DNA of 64,000 bases from Pseudomonas capeferrum (GTDB lineage Bacteria; Pseudomonadota; Gammaproteobacteria; Pseudomonadales; Pseudomonadaceae): contig NZ_JAAMQM010000007.1 in NCBI RefSeq assembly GCF_013523055.1, forward strand, positions 1-64,000. The letters are read 5' to 3'. Shown here piece by piece: positions 20,596-30,893 of the stretch. Position 1 is the stretch's first letter. The number at the start of each line of letters is the position of its first letter. The translations under genes were made by a program, and so were the position numbers. The notes below the pieces were generated by a model. That model worked only from the letters and a program-made list of their open reading frames with translations, was not told the origin of the DNA and ran no database searches.

Positions 20596-21279
20596 ATGAG
20601 CCCCAGTATTCTCGTTGCGCAGAACCTTAGCAAAGTGGTCCCCAGCGCGGAAGGTGACCTGACCATCCTGCACGCGCTTTCCCTTTCTCTGGCCCAAGGC
20701 GACAGCCTTGCAATCGTCGGTGCCTCGGGCTCCGGCAAGTCGACGCTGCTCGGCCTGCTCGCGGGCCTCGACCGCCCTAGCGCTGGCAATGTCATCCTCG
20801 CCGGCAATGATCTAGGCCCTCTGGACGAGGACGCGCGTGCACGCGTACGCGCCGAGCATGTCGGGTTCGTGTTCCAGTCGTTCCAGCTGCTCGACAGCCT
20901 CAGCGCCCTGGAAAACGTCATGCTGCCCCTGGAGCTGCATGGCCGTCGCGATGCCAGGGAACATGCCCGCGGCCTGCTTGAAAGGGTCGGCCTGGGCAAG
21001 CGCCTGAGCCATACGCCCCGCCAGCTCTCCGGTGGCGAGCAGCAACGCGTGGCAATCGCCCGCGCCTTTGCCGCGCAACCGGCGGTGTTGTTCGCCGACG
21101 AGCCTACCGGCAACCTGGACAGCCACACGGGCGAGCGCATCAGCGATCTGCTGTTCGAGCTGAACAAGGAGCGCGGGACTACTTTGGTCCTGGTCACCCA
21201 TGACGAGCGCCTGGCCCACCGTTGCCAGCGTCACATCCGTCTCGACGCCGGCCGCCTGGTCGCCCCCCTGGAGCCCTGA
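20596..21279 (+). CDS. ybbA: ABC transporter ATP-binding protein (YbbA family)
   Basis: The 227-residue LolD/MacB-type ATPase has Walker A GASGSGKST (near residues 47-55), the signature LSGGEQQRVAIARA and Walker B VLFADEPTG with the following D-loop NLDS. It is translationally coupled to the permease (TGATG). The pair forms an exporter-like complex of unknown substrate; in E. coli the homologous genes sit beside tesA. Confidence 0.92.
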   Translation: MSPSILVAQNLSKVVPSAEGDLTILHALSLSLAQGDSLAIVGASGSGKSTLLGLLAGLDRPSAGNVILAGNDLGPLDEDARARVRAEHVGFVFQSFQLLDSLSALENVMLPLELHGRRDAREHARGLLERVGLGKRLSHTPRQLSGGEQQRVAIARAFAAQPAVLFADEPTGNLDSHTGERISDLLFELNKERGTTLVLVTHDERLAHRCQRHIRLDAGRLVAPLEP

Positions 21280-23786
21280 TGACGCGCCTGCCTTTCTCCC
21301 ATCTCTGCAGCCTGGCCGTGCGCCAGCTGCTGCGCGACTTGCGCGCCAGCGAGCTGCGCGTGCTGTTCTTCGCCTTGTTGGTGGCGGTGGCCGCCAGCAC
21401 CGCCATCGGCTATTTCGGTGCCCGCCTCAACGGCGCCATGCAACTGCGCGCCAGCGAATTCCTCGGTGCGGACCTGGTGCTTCAGGGCAGCGAACCGGCG
21501 CGCGCCGAACAGGTCGATGCAGGCACCGGCCTGGGCTTGCGCCACGCCAGGGTGGTGGAGTTTTCCAGTGTGGTGGCCACCGACGCCGGCATCCAGCTGT
21601 CCGCCATCAAGGCCGTCGACGCTGCCTATCCCTTGCGCGGAGAGATCCGCAGCGCCAGCGCGCCTTACGCCGACGAGACGCCTGGTGGCGGGCCCGCGCC
21701 GGGGGAAGCCTGGGTCGAGCCGCGATTGCTGGCAGCCTTGGGGTTGTCGATCGGCGACACGATCGACGTAGGCATGAAGAGCCTGCGCATGAGCCGCGTG
21801 CTGACCTACGAACCGGACCGCGCCAACAATTTCTACAGCCTGACACCTCGTGTGCTGATCAACCTGGACGACCTGGAAGCCACCGGCGTGGTCCAACCCG
21901 GCAGTCGGGTCACCTACCGGGATCTCTGGCGAGGTGACAGCGAGCGACTGGGGCAGTATCGCCAGTCGGTCGAGAAGGACCTTGCGGCAAACCAGCGCCT
22001 AAGAGATACCCGCGACGGTAACCGCCAGGTCGGTGGCGCCCTGGCCAAGGCCGAGCGTTACCTGAACATGGCCAGCCTGGTCGCGGTACTGCTGGCCGGT
22101 GTGGCGGTCGCCCTGTCCGCCAGCCGCTATGCGGCGCGTCGACTCGATGCCAGTGCCCTGCTCCGCTGCCTGGGCCTGTCGCGACGACAGGCGCTGACTT
22201 TGTATTGCCTACAGCTGGCGATGCTCGGCCTGGTGGCGGCGCTCGCAGGCGCCATGCTGGGCTGGCTGGCACAGCTTGGGCTGTTCAGGCTGCTGCACGG
22301 ATTGATGCCCAGCGTGGTCCCCCCCGGCGGGCTCGCGCCAGCGCTCGCCGGGATAGGCACAGGTCTGGTCGCGCTGGCGGGTTTCGCCCTGCCGCCGCTG
22401 GCCGCGCTTGGCCGCGTCCCGCCGCTGCGGGTGCTGCGTCGCGACTTGCTGCCCGTGCCACCCAGCAGCTGGATGGTCTACGGCGCAGCCTTGTTCGCCC
22501 TGGGTCTGATCATGTGGCGCCTGAGCCTCGACTTGCTGTTGACCTTCGCCCTGCTCGGCGGTGGTCTGGTGGCCGCGCTGGTACTGGGCGGCCTGCTCCT
22601 GCTCGGCCTGCGCAGTTTGCGCAGGATGCTGGCGGGCGCTCCGCTGGCGTGGCGACTAGGCCTGGGACAACTGCTGCGTCATCCATTGGCGGCCGCTGGC
22701 CAGGCCCTGGCCTTCGGGCTCATCCTGTTCGCCATGGCCTTGGTCGCGCTCCTGCGCGCCGAACTGCTCGACAACTGGCAGGATCAATTGCCCGCAGACG
22801 CCCCCAATCACTTCGCCCTCAACATTCTGCCCGCGGACCGCGACCCGTTCATGCAGCGCCTGCATGAGATCAGCGCTCACTCCGCCCCGCTGTTCCCGGT
22901 GCTCCCCGGACGCCTGACCGCGATCAACGATGAACCCGTGCGCCAGCTCGTCACCAAGGAATCCACCGGTGATCGCGCCGTGCAGCGCGACCTCAGCCTG
23001 ACCTGGGCAGGCGAGCTGCCCCAGGGCAACGCCATCGTCGAGGGCAACTGGTGGCAAGCGACACCCACGCAGGAAGATCTGCCGGGCGTCTCGGTGGAAG
23101 CCGAACTTGCCGCCAGCCTGAAGCTGAAGCTGGGAGACCAGCTCACCTTCGACATCGGCGGCCAACAGCGCCAGGCACGCGTGAGCAGTGTACGCACCGT
23201 TCACTGGGACAGCTTCCAGCCGAACTTCTACATGATCTTCCAGCCAGGCACCTTGCAAGGCCTGCCCACCACTTATCTGACCAGCTTCTACCTCGCGGCC
23301 GGCAACGATCAGGCCGTGGTCAACCTGTCCCGCGCCTTCCCCGCGGTGACCATCCTCCAGGTGGATGCGCTCCTGGCCCAGTTGCGCAGCATCCTGGCCC
23401 AGGTCACCGTGGCGGTCGAATACGTGCTGCTGTTCGTGCTGGCGGCGGGCCTGGCGGTGCTGTTCGCCGGGCTGCAGGCGACGCTGGACGAACGCATTCG
23501 CCAAGGTGCCTTGTTACGCGCACTGGGGGCCGGTCGCCCGCTGCTGGTCAAGGCGCGACGCATAGAGTTCGGCCTGCTGGGCGCCGCCAGCGGCCTGCTG
23601 GCCGCGCTCGGCTGCGAGCTGGTCACCCTGGTCCTGTACCGCTATGCCTTTGACCTCCCCTGGAGCCCCCACCCCTGGCTGCTGATTCTGCCACTGGCCG
23701 GTGCCCTGCTGGTGGCGGGGGCAGGTGTCTATGGCACGCGCAGGGCGCTCAATGCCAGCCCGCTGGCGGTACTGCGCGACGGCTGA
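21279..23786 (+). CDS. ybbP: ABC transporter permease (YbbP family, FtsX domains)
   Basis: The 835-residue membrane protein has an N-terminal helix (RVLFFALLVAVAAST), a large periplasmic domain, then two FtsX-type blocks (from about residue 265 and from about residue 710) separated by further helices. The start overlaps the ybbA stop by one base. It ends 6 bp before the convergent greB stop. Family function is unsettled; an extrusion or lipoprotein-handling role is suggested by the fold. Confidence 0.9.
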   Translation: MTRLPFSHLCSLAVRQLLRDLRASELRVLFFALLVAVAASTAIGYFGARLNGAMQLRASEFLGADLVLQGSEPARAEQVDAGTGLGLRHARVVEFSSVVATDAGIQLSAIKAVDAAYPLRGEIRSASAPYADETPGGGPAPGEAWVEPRLLAALGLSIGDTIDVGMKSLRMSRVLTYEPDRANNFYSLTPRVLINLDDLEATGVVQPGSRVTYRDLWRGDSERLGQYRQSVEKDLAANQRLRDTRDGNRQVGGALAKAERYLNMASLVAVLLAGVAVALSASRYAARRLDASALLRCLGLSRRQALTLYCLQLAMLGLVAALAGAMLGWLAQLGLFRLLHGLMPSVVPPGGLAPALAGIGTGLVALAGFALPPLAALGRVPPLRVLRRDLLPVPPSSWMVYGAALFALGLIMWRLSLDLLLTFALLGGGLVAALVLGGLLLLGLRSLRRMLAGAPLAWRLGLGQLLRHPLAAAGQALAFGLILFAMALVALLRAELLDNWQDQLPADAPNHFALNILPADRDPFMQRLHEISAHSAPLFPVLPGRLTAINDEPVRQLVTKESTGDRAVQRDLSLTWAGELPQGNAIVEGNWWQATPTQEDLPGVSVEAELAASLKLKLGDQLTFDIGGQQRQARVSSVRTVHWDSFQPNFYMIFQPGTLQGLPTTYLTSFYLAAGNDQAVVNLSRAFPAVTILQVDALLAQLRSILAQVTVAVEYVLLFVLAAGLAVLFAGLQATLDERIRQGALLRALGAGRPLLVKARRIEFGLLGAASGLLAALGCELVTLVLYRYAFDLPWSPHPWLLILPLAGALLVAGAGVYGTRRALNASPLAVLRDG

Positions 23787-23792
23787 CCCAGG

Positions 23793-24266
23793 CTATCCGG
23801 GATAAGCGATGCTGTTCACGTACCAGGTGGCCTCGCCTGTCGGCGTCTGTACGACCACCTCGTCGCCCTGCTCTTTCTTGAGCAGGGCGCGGGCCATGGG
23901 CGAGTCGATGGAGATGTAATCGTTGCGCCCGTAGATTTCGTCGTAACCGACGATGCGGAATGTCTTCAGCTCGCCCTCGTCGTTCTCGATCTCGACCCAG
24001 GCACCGAAGAACACCCTGCCTTCCTGTTGCGGTGAGTAGGCAACGATTTTCACATCCTCGAGACGCTTGCGCAGGTAACGCACACGCCGATCGATTTCAC
24101 GCAACAGTTTCTTGTTGTACTGGTAGTCGGCATTCTCGCTACGGTCGCCCAGCGAAGCGGCCCAGGTCACTTTCTGGGTAATCTCGGGACGGTAGACTCG
24201 CCACAGATGATCCAGCTCCTTCTTCAGAGCTTCGTGACCTTCAGTCGTGATGATGTTGGTGCTCAA
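23793..24266 (-). CDS. greB: Transcription elongation factor GreB
   Basis: The 157-residue protein has an N-terminal coiled coil with the acidic tip GDRSENADYQYNKK, which reaches into the RNA polymerase secondary channel, and a C-terminal FKBP-like domain (RIVGYDEIYGRNDYISIDSPMARALL). The basic patch LRKRLEDVKIV and the lack of the GreA-type sequence support GreB. Confidence 0.94.
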   Translation of the reverse strand: MSTNIITTEGHEALKKELDHLWRVYRPEITQKVTWAASLGDRSENADYQYNKKLLREIDRRVRYLRKRLEDVKIVAYSPQQEGRVFFGAWVEIENDEGELKTFRIVGYDEIYGRNDYISIDSPMARALLKKEQGDEVVVQTPTGEATWYVNSIAYPG

Positions 24267-24352
24267 GCGCTGTCTCCTAAATCCATCAACGGCGGCCCGC
24301 AGGCCTATCGAGGGGAAAGCCTGGCGAAAATGCGAGGATGGCTATCCGCGGC

Positions 24353-24661
24353 TCACCGCCGCGTGATGAGGCCCTGTCGAGCGATCCGCGTCAACTGGCC
24401 GATCACCCGGGCGGCATCGTCGCCTACAGGCGCCTGGATCACCGCCAGGTCGAACCGGTCGTTGCCGTACCGGCCAAGATCGTCACCGCTCTCGATGAAC
24501 TGGATCAGGAACGCGCGGGCCTGCCCCTTGCGGCGCGAGAGACCATCGAGATGACGAAGCAGAGTGGGTTGATGCTGGCCGCCGAGCAGGATGCGCGGCG
24601 TTCGGGTGGCCTGGTCGGCAAGCAAGGGGCTCAGGCAGACGCTGGTACGTGGGCAACTCAT
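24353..24661 (-). CDS. Hypothetical protein, 102 aa
   Basis: It begins MSCPRTSVCLSPLLADQATR with a GGAG site nine bases before ATG 24661; a longer in-frame start at 24712 lacks one. It has a Rossmann-like feel (RILLGGQH, DRFDLAVIQAP, ARVIGQLTRIARQGLI), reminiscent of a methyltransferase-like fold cut short after a single strand-helix repeat. It stops abruptly after GLITRR, so it may be a C-terminally truncated version of a longer family. Confidence 0.65.
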   Translation of the reverse strand: MSCPRTSVCLSPLLADQATRTPRILLGGQHQPTLLRHLDGLSRRKGQARAFLIQFIESGDDLGRYGNDRFDLAVIQAPVGDDAARVIGQLTRIARQGLITRR

Positions 24662-24864
24662 GACGCTTATCTCCGCCTCCAAATCCCGCTGGGCAGCGGT
24701 GGGAGGCGTCACCGAACCAGCGCTTTAGCGGTATTTCGGATAGGCCAAGGGGCTTTTCCCGCGCCCCGCAAGTAGCTGTTTAAATCGGCGCAGACAGTAT
24801 CCTAGAGCCTCGAGAGACAAGTTACAAGCCGCACATGGGGGCGTGACCGGTGCCGTGGCCAGTG

Positions 24865-26280
24865 TCAGCGCTCAAGCGAAGCCCGTTCGCGATTGAAGGC
24901 GAGGAAGTACTTGTTGACGCTGTTGACGAAGCTGACCGGACCCATGCCCACTTGCTCCATGGCGATACGTTCGGTCTGGAAGAACCACTGGTCGCCGTTC
25001 AATCCCCGGCGCCGCGCTTCGGCACGCATGGCCTGGACCCGCTCCGGCCCCAGGTTGTAGGCCGCCAGGACGAACGCCATGCGTTGGCGCTCGTTGAGCT
25101 TGGGGCTGGCGAAGAACTTGCGGCGGATCAGCGCCAGGTAGCGCGCACTGGCCTGGACGTTGCCGTCGACCGTGGAGATGTTCTTGATCCCGACACGGCG
25201 GGCGGCCGATGGCGTGATCTGCATCAATCCATGAGCGCCCCCGGAGCCACGCGCCGCGGGGTTGAGCGTGGACTCCTTGAACGCCAACGCGGCGAGATTG
25301 AGCCAGTCCATCTGTTGGGCCGCGGCATGCTTACGCAGCACGGCGCGCACCGAGGCCAGGCGCTGGCGGTCTCGCCGCGCCAACGGATTGTGCACGCGGT
25401 ACAGGCGCCGATAGATGCGCTCGAAGGCGGCATCCTGGTTCGCCGGGGCCCGGTAGCCCTGCAGGAAACGGTCGACCGTGGCCAGCAGCATCGTGGCGTC
25501 TCGACGCACGTACCAGCGCACGGCCTCCGGTGTCGTCAGGTGCAGACGGGTATCCAGGCGCAGGCGTGGCATCACCCGCGCCCAGCGACGAGCAATGGGC
25601 TGCTCGACGACCGTCAGCGGGTAGATACCGGCCTGGACCATTTCCAGCACATCTTCCACGGCGAGGCTGGGGTCGACCCATTCGATCTTGATCGGCGCCA
25701 GTTTTCGCAAGGCCAATTTCCGATTGATCTCGTGCAGGGCGCTGCCGGCAGCGCTGGCTGGCGTCAGGACGATGGTCCTTCCTGCCAACTGCTCGACCCG
25801 GCTGATGCTGCGCCCGCCCTTGCGCCCCACCAACTGCAGAGACACCTGGTCCAGCACCGGGGCGCTGGCCTTCAGGCCACGCGACGTACCCAGGTCGAGC
25901 AGTTCTCCGGGGGCGGCGATATCGCCTTCGCCACGCTGCAAGGCGCCCAGCAATTGATCCTTGGCCCGGGGAATGATCTTTATCCGCATCGTTCGCCCCT
26001 CGGGCATTCGCGCGTTCAGGTAATGCTCGAGGGCTTTCATGCGGTGATACTCCACCCCGATCGGCTCGCCTTTCACCTCGCCCGAGCTGTTGCGGCTCTG
26101 ATTGACCAGCACGCGCAGGACCTTGCTGCTGCGAATCTGCGCCAGATCACGAACCTGAGTGCTGGGTACATTCTGTTGCGGGCCCGCCAGACGCGCGCTG
26201 ACCGGCCCGGAAACGAGCAGGCCAAGCATCAGCACAATTGTCAGCAGCATTCGCGGCATAAGGCGGAGCGTCCCGGGCAT
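24865..26280 (-). CDS. Membrane-bound lytic transglycosylase, MltF-like
   Basis: The 471-residue exported protein has a signal sequence (MLLTIVLMLGLLVSGPVSA), a periplasmic solute-binding-type domain (about residues 45-265; LRVLVNQSRNSSGEVKGEPIG) and a C-terminal SLT domain with catalytic Glu in FKESTLNPAARGSGGAHGLMQ (near residue 335) and the AAYNLGPERV motif. It cleaves peptidoglycan glycan strands. ATGs at 26259 and 26250 are possible alternative starts and would leave a shorter signal peptide. Confidence 0.9.
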   Translation of the reverse strand: MPGTLRLMPRMLLTIVLMLGLLVSGPVSARLAGPQQNVPSTQVRDLAQIRSSKVLRVLVNQSRNSSGEVKGEPIGVEYHRMKALEHYLNARMPEGRTMRIKIIPRAKDQLLGALQRGEGDIAAPGELLDLGTSRGLKASAPVLDQVSLQLVGRKGGRSISRVEQLAGRTIVLTPASAAGSALHEINRKLALRKLAPIKIEWVDPSLAVEDVLEMVQAGIYPLTVVEQPIARRWARVMPRLRLDTRLHLTTPEAVRWYVRRDATMLLATVDRFLQGYRAPANQDAAFERIYRRLYRVHNPLARRDRQRLASVRAVLRKHAAAQQMDWLNLAALAFKESTLNPAARGSGGAHGLMQITPSAARRVGIKNISTVDGNVQASARYLALIRRKFFASPKLNERQRMAFVLAAYNLGPERVQAMRAEARRRGLNGDQWFFQTERIAMEQVGMGPVSFVNSVNKYFLAFNRERASLER

Positions 26281-26414
26281 CGGCAGACGCTCGCGAGGGC
26301 GGCGTCGATGTCACTTGATGGCAAAAGACCACGGCAACAGCCTGAAGTTCTTGGGTTTCTCCCTGGCTTCCGGGTTTTTGCTATGCTGGCCGACCCGCGG
26401 CACGAGGTAGCACC

Positions 26415-27221
26415 ATGCAACTCATCGATATCGGCGTCAACCTGACCAACAGCAGTTTCCATGGCAAAGAGGCACCGATCGTCGAGCGTGCCAACGCAGC
26501 CGGCGTGGTGCAGATGGTGCTGACAGGCACCAGCCTGGCGGTCAGCGAGCAATCGCTTGCCCTGGCCGAACGCCTGGATGAGGACGGTCGGTCACTGTTC
26601 TGCACGGCGGGCGTGCATCCCCATGAAGCAAGCGCCTGGAATACCGACAGCACGCGGCACCTGCGCGCGCTGCTCGAGCACCCTCGGGTCAGGGCAGTGG
26701 GTGAATGCGGGCTGGATTTCAACCGTGACTTCTCGCCTCGCCCGCTCCAGGAACGCGCCCTGGAGGCGCAGCTCGCGCTGGCCGTGCAGATGCGCATGCC
26801 GGTCTTCCTGCACGAACGCGATGCCAGTGATCGACTGCTGGAGATCCTCAAGGACTATCGCGACCATCTGCCCGCGGCCGTGGTGCACTGCTTCACCGGC
26901 GAGCGCGAGGCGCTGTTCGCCTACCTCGACCTGGACCTGCATATCGGCATTACCGGATGGATCTGCGACGAGCGTCGTGGCACCCACCTGCATCCTTTGG
27001 TCGGTAATATCCCGGCGGGCCGCCTGATGCTTGAAAGCGATGCACCGTACCTGCTGCCTCGCAGTCTGCGGCCACGACCCAAGAGCGGGCGCAACGAGCC
27101 GGCCTACCTGGGTGAAGTGCTGCGAGAAGTGGCGCAGCACCGAGGTGAAACCGTGCAACAGACCAGCACGCATACGACGGCGGCGGCGCGCCGCTTCTTC
27201 GACCTGCCGGAGATTTCTTGA
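26415..27221 (+). CDS. tatD: TatD-type metal-dependent hydrolase
   Basis: The 268-residue TIM-barrel hydrolase starts [15 protein letters not shown], as in true TatD proteins, in place of the HxH of other family members. Metal and catalytic sites are [30 protein letters not shown] and ESDAPYL. Members act as 3'-5' DNA/RNA exonucleases in repair. GAGGT precedes the ATG. The gene appears to be monocistronic, divergent from the transglycosylase gene. Confidence 0.92.
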   Translation: MQLIDIGVNLTNSSFHGKEAPIVERANAAGVVQMVLTGTSLAVSEQSLALAERLDEDGRSLFCTAGVHPHEASAWNTDSTRHLRALLEHPRVRAVGECGLDFNRDFSPRPLQERALEAQLALAVQMRMPVFLHERDASDRLLEILKDYRDHLPAAVVHCFTGEREALFAYLDLDLHIGITGWICDERRGTHLHPLVGNIPAGRLMLESDAPYLLPRSLRPRPKSGRNEPAYLGEVLREVAQHRGETVQQTSTHTTAAARRFFDLPEIS

Positions 27222-27309
27222 CCTGCGTCAAAAACGGCTGCAGCCAGGCTCGGCACAATGATGGCACCTTGCCCGCAATGTTCCCCGCGCCACTCAGAGA
27301 AGACCTGCC

Positions 27310-28788
27310 ATGGGTGCCTGGCTTAGCAATGTTTCCTTGAAATACAAGTTCTGGGCCGTCAACGCCGTGGCCTTTGTCACCACTCTACTGCTGGTGCTGT
27401 ATGCCGTGCACCTGGAACAGCAGGCACGCGCCGAAACCGCCCGCGCTAATGCCCAGGCACAGGCACGGTTGCTAGCCGAGTGGCCCGCGGGGCAGCCCCT
27501 TCCCTCGCGGGAATACGTTATCGCCTGGAACGTCGGTCAGGCGCCGTCTCTGGACGGCGGCCCCATCGACAACTTGCGCGATGGTCAGGGCTGGATCGAG
27601 TTCGAAACCGTCTCGATCATGGCCGATGATCCTCTCACGGGGGCCCAAGTGTTCGAGCGCGGCGATCAGCGGGTCGCGGTCCTCGCCCATTCGCCAAGCC
27701 TGCGCCAGGTCCTGCTCGATCGCTTCAGCCATTACGCCATTTGCGTGCTGATTCTGATGCTGGCCATGCTCGGCGCCTCGCAGTTGCTGATCCGCTTCCT
27801 GCTCAGCCAGCTCGATACCCTCAAGGACGTCATGCTGCACGTCGAGAAAACCGGCGACCTATCTGCCCGGGTGCCCCTCGCCTGTGGTGACGAAGTGGGT
27901 CAAATGGCTGGGGCATTCAACGCCATGCAGTCCACCTATCACCGCGTGGTCAGCACCGTGGCCCATACCGCAGCGCAGCTCGACGCTGGCGCCGGGCGCT
28001 TGGCCGCGAGCATGGACGAAGTACGCCAGGGCATGCTGGGGCAACAGAGCGAGACCGACCAGGCTGCTACCGCGATCAACCAGATGTCTGCCACCGTCCA
28101 CCATATCGCCCAGCATGCCGAGGCCACGCGCGACTTGTCGCAAACCGCCGACCATCTCGCAGGCAGTGGTCAGGATGTGGTCGGTCGCGTCCAGGACTCG
28201 ATCCTCGGCCTTTCCAGCGGCGTACAGCAGACCGCCGAAATGATTCGACAACTGGCCGAGGACAGTCAGAAGATCAACGGTGTGGTGGGCGTGATCCATA
28301 GCATTGCCGAACAGACCAACCTGCTGGCTCTGAACGCCGCGATCGAGGCCGCCCGCGCGGGTGACCTGGGACGGGGCTTCGCCGTCGTCGCGGACGAAGT
28401 CCGCAACCTTGCCAAGCGCGTGCAGGCCTCTACCGATGAAATCACTACCATGGTCTGCGCATTGCAGGGCGGTACCCGCGACGCCGTCGAGTTCATGCAG
28501 GAAAGCTCGCTCAAGGCCGATGGCTGCGTCAGTCAGGCACGTGAAGCAGGCCAGGCTCTGGCACAGATCACCCATGCCGTTGCCCGGATGCGGGAGAGCA
28601 ATACTCAAATCGCTGTGGCAGCCCAGCAGCAGAGCCAGGTAGCCGAAGAAATGAATCGTGCCGTGGTGAGCATTCGCGATGTCACCGAGCAGACCGTGCA
28701 ACAGACGGTCGGCTCGGCGGCGACCAGCATCGAACTGGCGACCCTGGCGGGCGAGCTGAACAAGGCCGTAGGCCAGCTCACGCTATGA
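27310..28788 (+). CDS. Methyl-accepting chemotaxis protein
   Basis: The 492-residue chemoreceptor has TM1 at about residues 13-33, a small periplasmic sensor of roughly 105 residues, TM2 at about 142-162, a HAMP domain to about 215 and a cytoplasmic signalling coiled coil. The hairpin tip [18 protein letters not shown] (near 336-353) is intact. The compact periplasmic part has no ligand-binding motif I recognise. It is an orphan receptor: no che genes are nearby. Confidence 0.94.
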   Translation: MGAWLSNVSLKYKFWAVNAVAFVTTLLLVLYAVHLEQQARAETARANAQAQARLLAEWPAGQPLPSREYVIAWNVGQAPSLDGGPIDNLRDGQGWIEFETVSIMADDPLTGAQVFERGDQRVAVLAHSPSLRQVLLDRFSHYAICVLILMLAMLGASQLLIRFLLSQLDTLKDVMLHVEKTGDLSARVPLACGDEVGQMAGAFNAMQSTYHRVVSTVAHTAAQLDAGAGRLAASMDEVRQGMLGQQSETDQAATAINQMSATVHHIAQHAEATRDLSQTADHLAGSGQDVVGRVQDSILGLSSGVQQTAEMIRQLAEDSQKINGVVGVIHSIAEQTNLLALNAAIEAARAGDLGRGFAVVADEVRNLAKRVQASTDEITTMVCALQGGTRDAVEFMQESSLKADGCVSQAREAGQALAQITHAVARMRESNTQIAVAAQQQSQVAEEMNRAVVSIRDVTEQTVQQTVGSAATSIELATLAGELNKAVGQLTL

Positions 28789-28864
28789 TTTTCATAGAAA
28801 TGCTGCATTGGCCGAGTGTCGCGAGCGGCACTAAGCTTTGGACATGACCCCGAGGAACACGTCC

Positions 28865-29233
28865 ATGAGCAAACGCCATCCCAACCTGCCCGCCTGGCAA
28901 TGGCGTGGCTATCCGGATAATCATCGCCATCCGGCCAACCTGGTGCTGCATCTGATAGCGGTGCCGCTGTTCATCCTAGGTTCGCTGCTGGTGCTTTCCG
29001 GGCTCTTCGGACTTGATCTCAGTCAGATCGCCGTTGGCGTGATCGCATTGATTGCGGGTCTTGGTCTACAGCGCCATGGTCATCGCCTGGAGGCCGAGCA
29101 GCCTGAAGCCTTCGCCAATCGTCAGGATGCCATCAAGCGCCTGTTGACCGAGCAGTTCATCACCTTTCCGAGGTTCGTCTTGAGCGGTGCCTGGTGGCGA
29201 GCATGGCGGCAACGCCACAAGCATCGGCCCTAG
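28865..29233 (+). CDS. Mpo1-like (DUF962-related) membrane protein
   Basis: The 122-residue protein has NHRHPANLVLHLIAVPLF and QRHGHRLEAEQPEAF, the paired histidine motifs of the Mpo1/DUF962 family, around two hydrophobic helices. In yeast Mpo1 is an iron-dependent 2-hydroxy fatty acid dioxygenase. ATG 28865 with GAGGAA upstream is preferred to TTG 28838. Its stop overlaps the convergent thioesterase stop at CTAG. Confidence 0.75.
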   Translation: MSKRHPNLPAWQWRGYPDNHRHPANLVLHLIAVPLFILGSLLVLSGLFGLDLSQIAVGVIALIAGLGLQRHGHRLEAEQPEAFANRQDAIKRLLTEQFITFPRFVLSGAWWRAWRQRHKHRP

Positions 29234-30027
29234 GCGAACACCGTCACCGTCTGTCGGCTGAGCGCCAGCAGGGTTCCATCATCCGCCCACAAGCCAGCCG
29301 ACGCCTGCCCATAGCCCGCATGGGCATGTTCGGTCTGGGCGCAGTATTGATACCATGCCGATGCAGAGCGATGCCCCAGAGGTTGGATGAAGTCGAGCGT
29401 CCAGGTCAATGTACTGCCCGCCGCCGGTTGCCTGAGGTATGACATCAGGGTCGATGGCCAGCTATCCACCAAGGCGATGAGATGGGCTTCGTCAAGGGGC
29501 TCATCCATTGCATCACGCAAATGCACCCACCCACCCATGCGTCGAGCGCTGCTGTTGCTGAACGGCATGCCGCCGACAGCCCAGCGCAACCCGACATGAC
29601 GGATGAACTCCGGTGTAACGCCCTTGACGTAGGGCAATTCCGGTCCGGACTGATCGAGCGCAGGCAGATCCACCGGCGGCAAGGCCGGCACTTCGACCAG
29701 CGAGGCGCGACCACTGCCGAAGCTACCCTGCATCAGCGTCACCACCTGGCCATTCTGCAGGGCACGTCCGAGCAGCGTACTCACGGCCTTGCCCTCTCGC
29801 AGCACTTCGACCTCGAAAGCGATAGGGGTATCCGCCGCGGCCGGGCCGACAAAGGTGATGGCCAATGAGCGAACCGGCCGGTCTGTCTGCACCTGCTCGC
29901 GCATGGCTTCATAGAGCAGCGCCGCCATCAATCCACCGAAGATCGCCCGCCCCTGAGTCCAGGTGGCGGACACGCTCACCGCCTCGGGCTGACGCCGGAC
30001 GGCATCCAGCAATGCATTGAAATTCAT
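29230..30027 (-). CDS. Acyl-CoA thioesterase family protein (TesB-like double hotdog)
   Basis: The 265-residue protein shows two hotdog halves: TWTQGRAIFGGLMAALLYEAM with VRSLAITFVGPAA in the first, and LTWTLDFIQPL with SASAWYQYCAQTEHAHAGYG and LWADDGTLLALSRQTV in the second. It hydrolyses acyl-CoA in family members. A GAGGGTG site is close to the ATG. Substrate range unknown. Confidence 0.85.
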   Translation of the reverse strand: MNFNALLDAVRRQPEAVSVSATWTQGRAIFGGLMAALLYEAMREQVQTDRPVRSLAITFVGPAAADTPIAFEVEVLREGKAVSTLLGRALQNGQVVTLMQGSFGSGRASLVEVPALPPVDLPALDQSGPELPYVKGVTPEFIRHVGLRWAVGGMPFSNSSARRMGGWVHLRDAMDEPLDEAHLIALVDSWPSTLMSYLRQPAAGSTLTWTLDFIQPLGHRSASAWYQYCAQTEHAHAGYGQASAGLWADDGTLLALSRQTVTVFA

Positions 30028-30111
30028 ATCACCCTCAATGCGTGGAGGAAAGTCACGATGCTATAGCACCCTCGTCCGCCAGGCAGGCCGCATAAGCGCC
30101 ATTTGCAGCGA

Positions 30112-30879
30112 TCATCGACGTGACAACGCTTTCTGCAGGCGCTTCAGAGTGACATCTGCCTGCTGCTCCGCCGCTTCGAGTTCTTGCTCCCAAACGGCCT
30201 TGCAGGGTGCCAGATCCACTTGCTCGCGTGCCTGCAACAGCCATTGCAAACGGTCATGCCAATCACCCAGATCGCCTTGAGCCTTCTTCAGCAGGCGGCG
30301 CAGTGTCTTACCCGCATGATCGAGCTGCGGATAGGCTTCATCCCCATAGCGAACCCGCTTGATCAGCAATCGGAGCCGATGGCGGTCGTGCGCGGGATCC
30401 TTCAGGGCCTCCTCCAGCTTGCGCCACTGCTTGCCCAAGCGCTTGTCGATGCGCTTGCCCAGCCCGCGCACCAGCCCCTCGCGCTCGGCGGCACGCAGGA
30501 ACTGCGGAGCCGCATCGATGATGATCACTATCCGCTTGAGCTCATCGCTGGTGGCGACTTCCGTGAATGCGCGCGCGCGATCGGCCAGCCGTCGCTGCCC
30601 CGCCTGCAGGTAGTTGCGAGAAATCAGCTCGCCCGCGAGCACTTCCTGATCGCGCAAGGGCGTAGTGAGCGCTCCCAAGGCTCTGGCGGCGTCCTCGAGC
30701 TGATCCACACTCGGCAGGCCGCGTAAAGGCCGAAGCAGGCTGCGCAGGCGACGCAGGCTCGTGCGCAGGTCGTGTAGCGCTTCGCTGTCGGTATCTTCGG
30801 CAAGGCGCGACCGGCAAGCCAGCAGACGCACCTGTAGCGAGAGGATCTGGGATACCACGTGGTCTAGCATGGAAGACAT
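30112..30879 (-). CDS. CHAD-domain protein
   Basis: The 255-residue all-helical CHAD domain has its two conserved histidine/arginine blocks, EALHDLRTSLRRLRSLLRPL near residue 35 and HRLRLLIKRVRYGDEAYPQL near 167. CHAD domains bind inorganic polyphosphate. An AGGAG site precedes the ATG. Often linked to CYTH triphosphatases, here it stands alone, 14 bp downstream of a small lipoprotein gene, and is likely co-transcribed with it. Confidence 0.9.
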   Translation of the reverse strand: MSSMLDHVVSQILSLQVRLLACRSRLAEDTDSEALHDLRTSLRRLRSLLRPLRGLPSVDQLEDAARALGALTTPLRDQEVLAGELISRNYLQAGQRRLADRARAFTEVATSDELKRIVIIIDAAPQFLRAAEREGLVRGLGKRIDKRLGKQWRKLEEALKDPAHDRHRLRLLIKRVRYGDEAYPQLDHAGKTLRRLLKKAQGDLGDWHDRLQWLLQAREQVDLAPCKAVWEQELEAAEQQADVTLKRLQKALSRR

Positions 30880-30893
30880 GCCGATCTCCTTTC

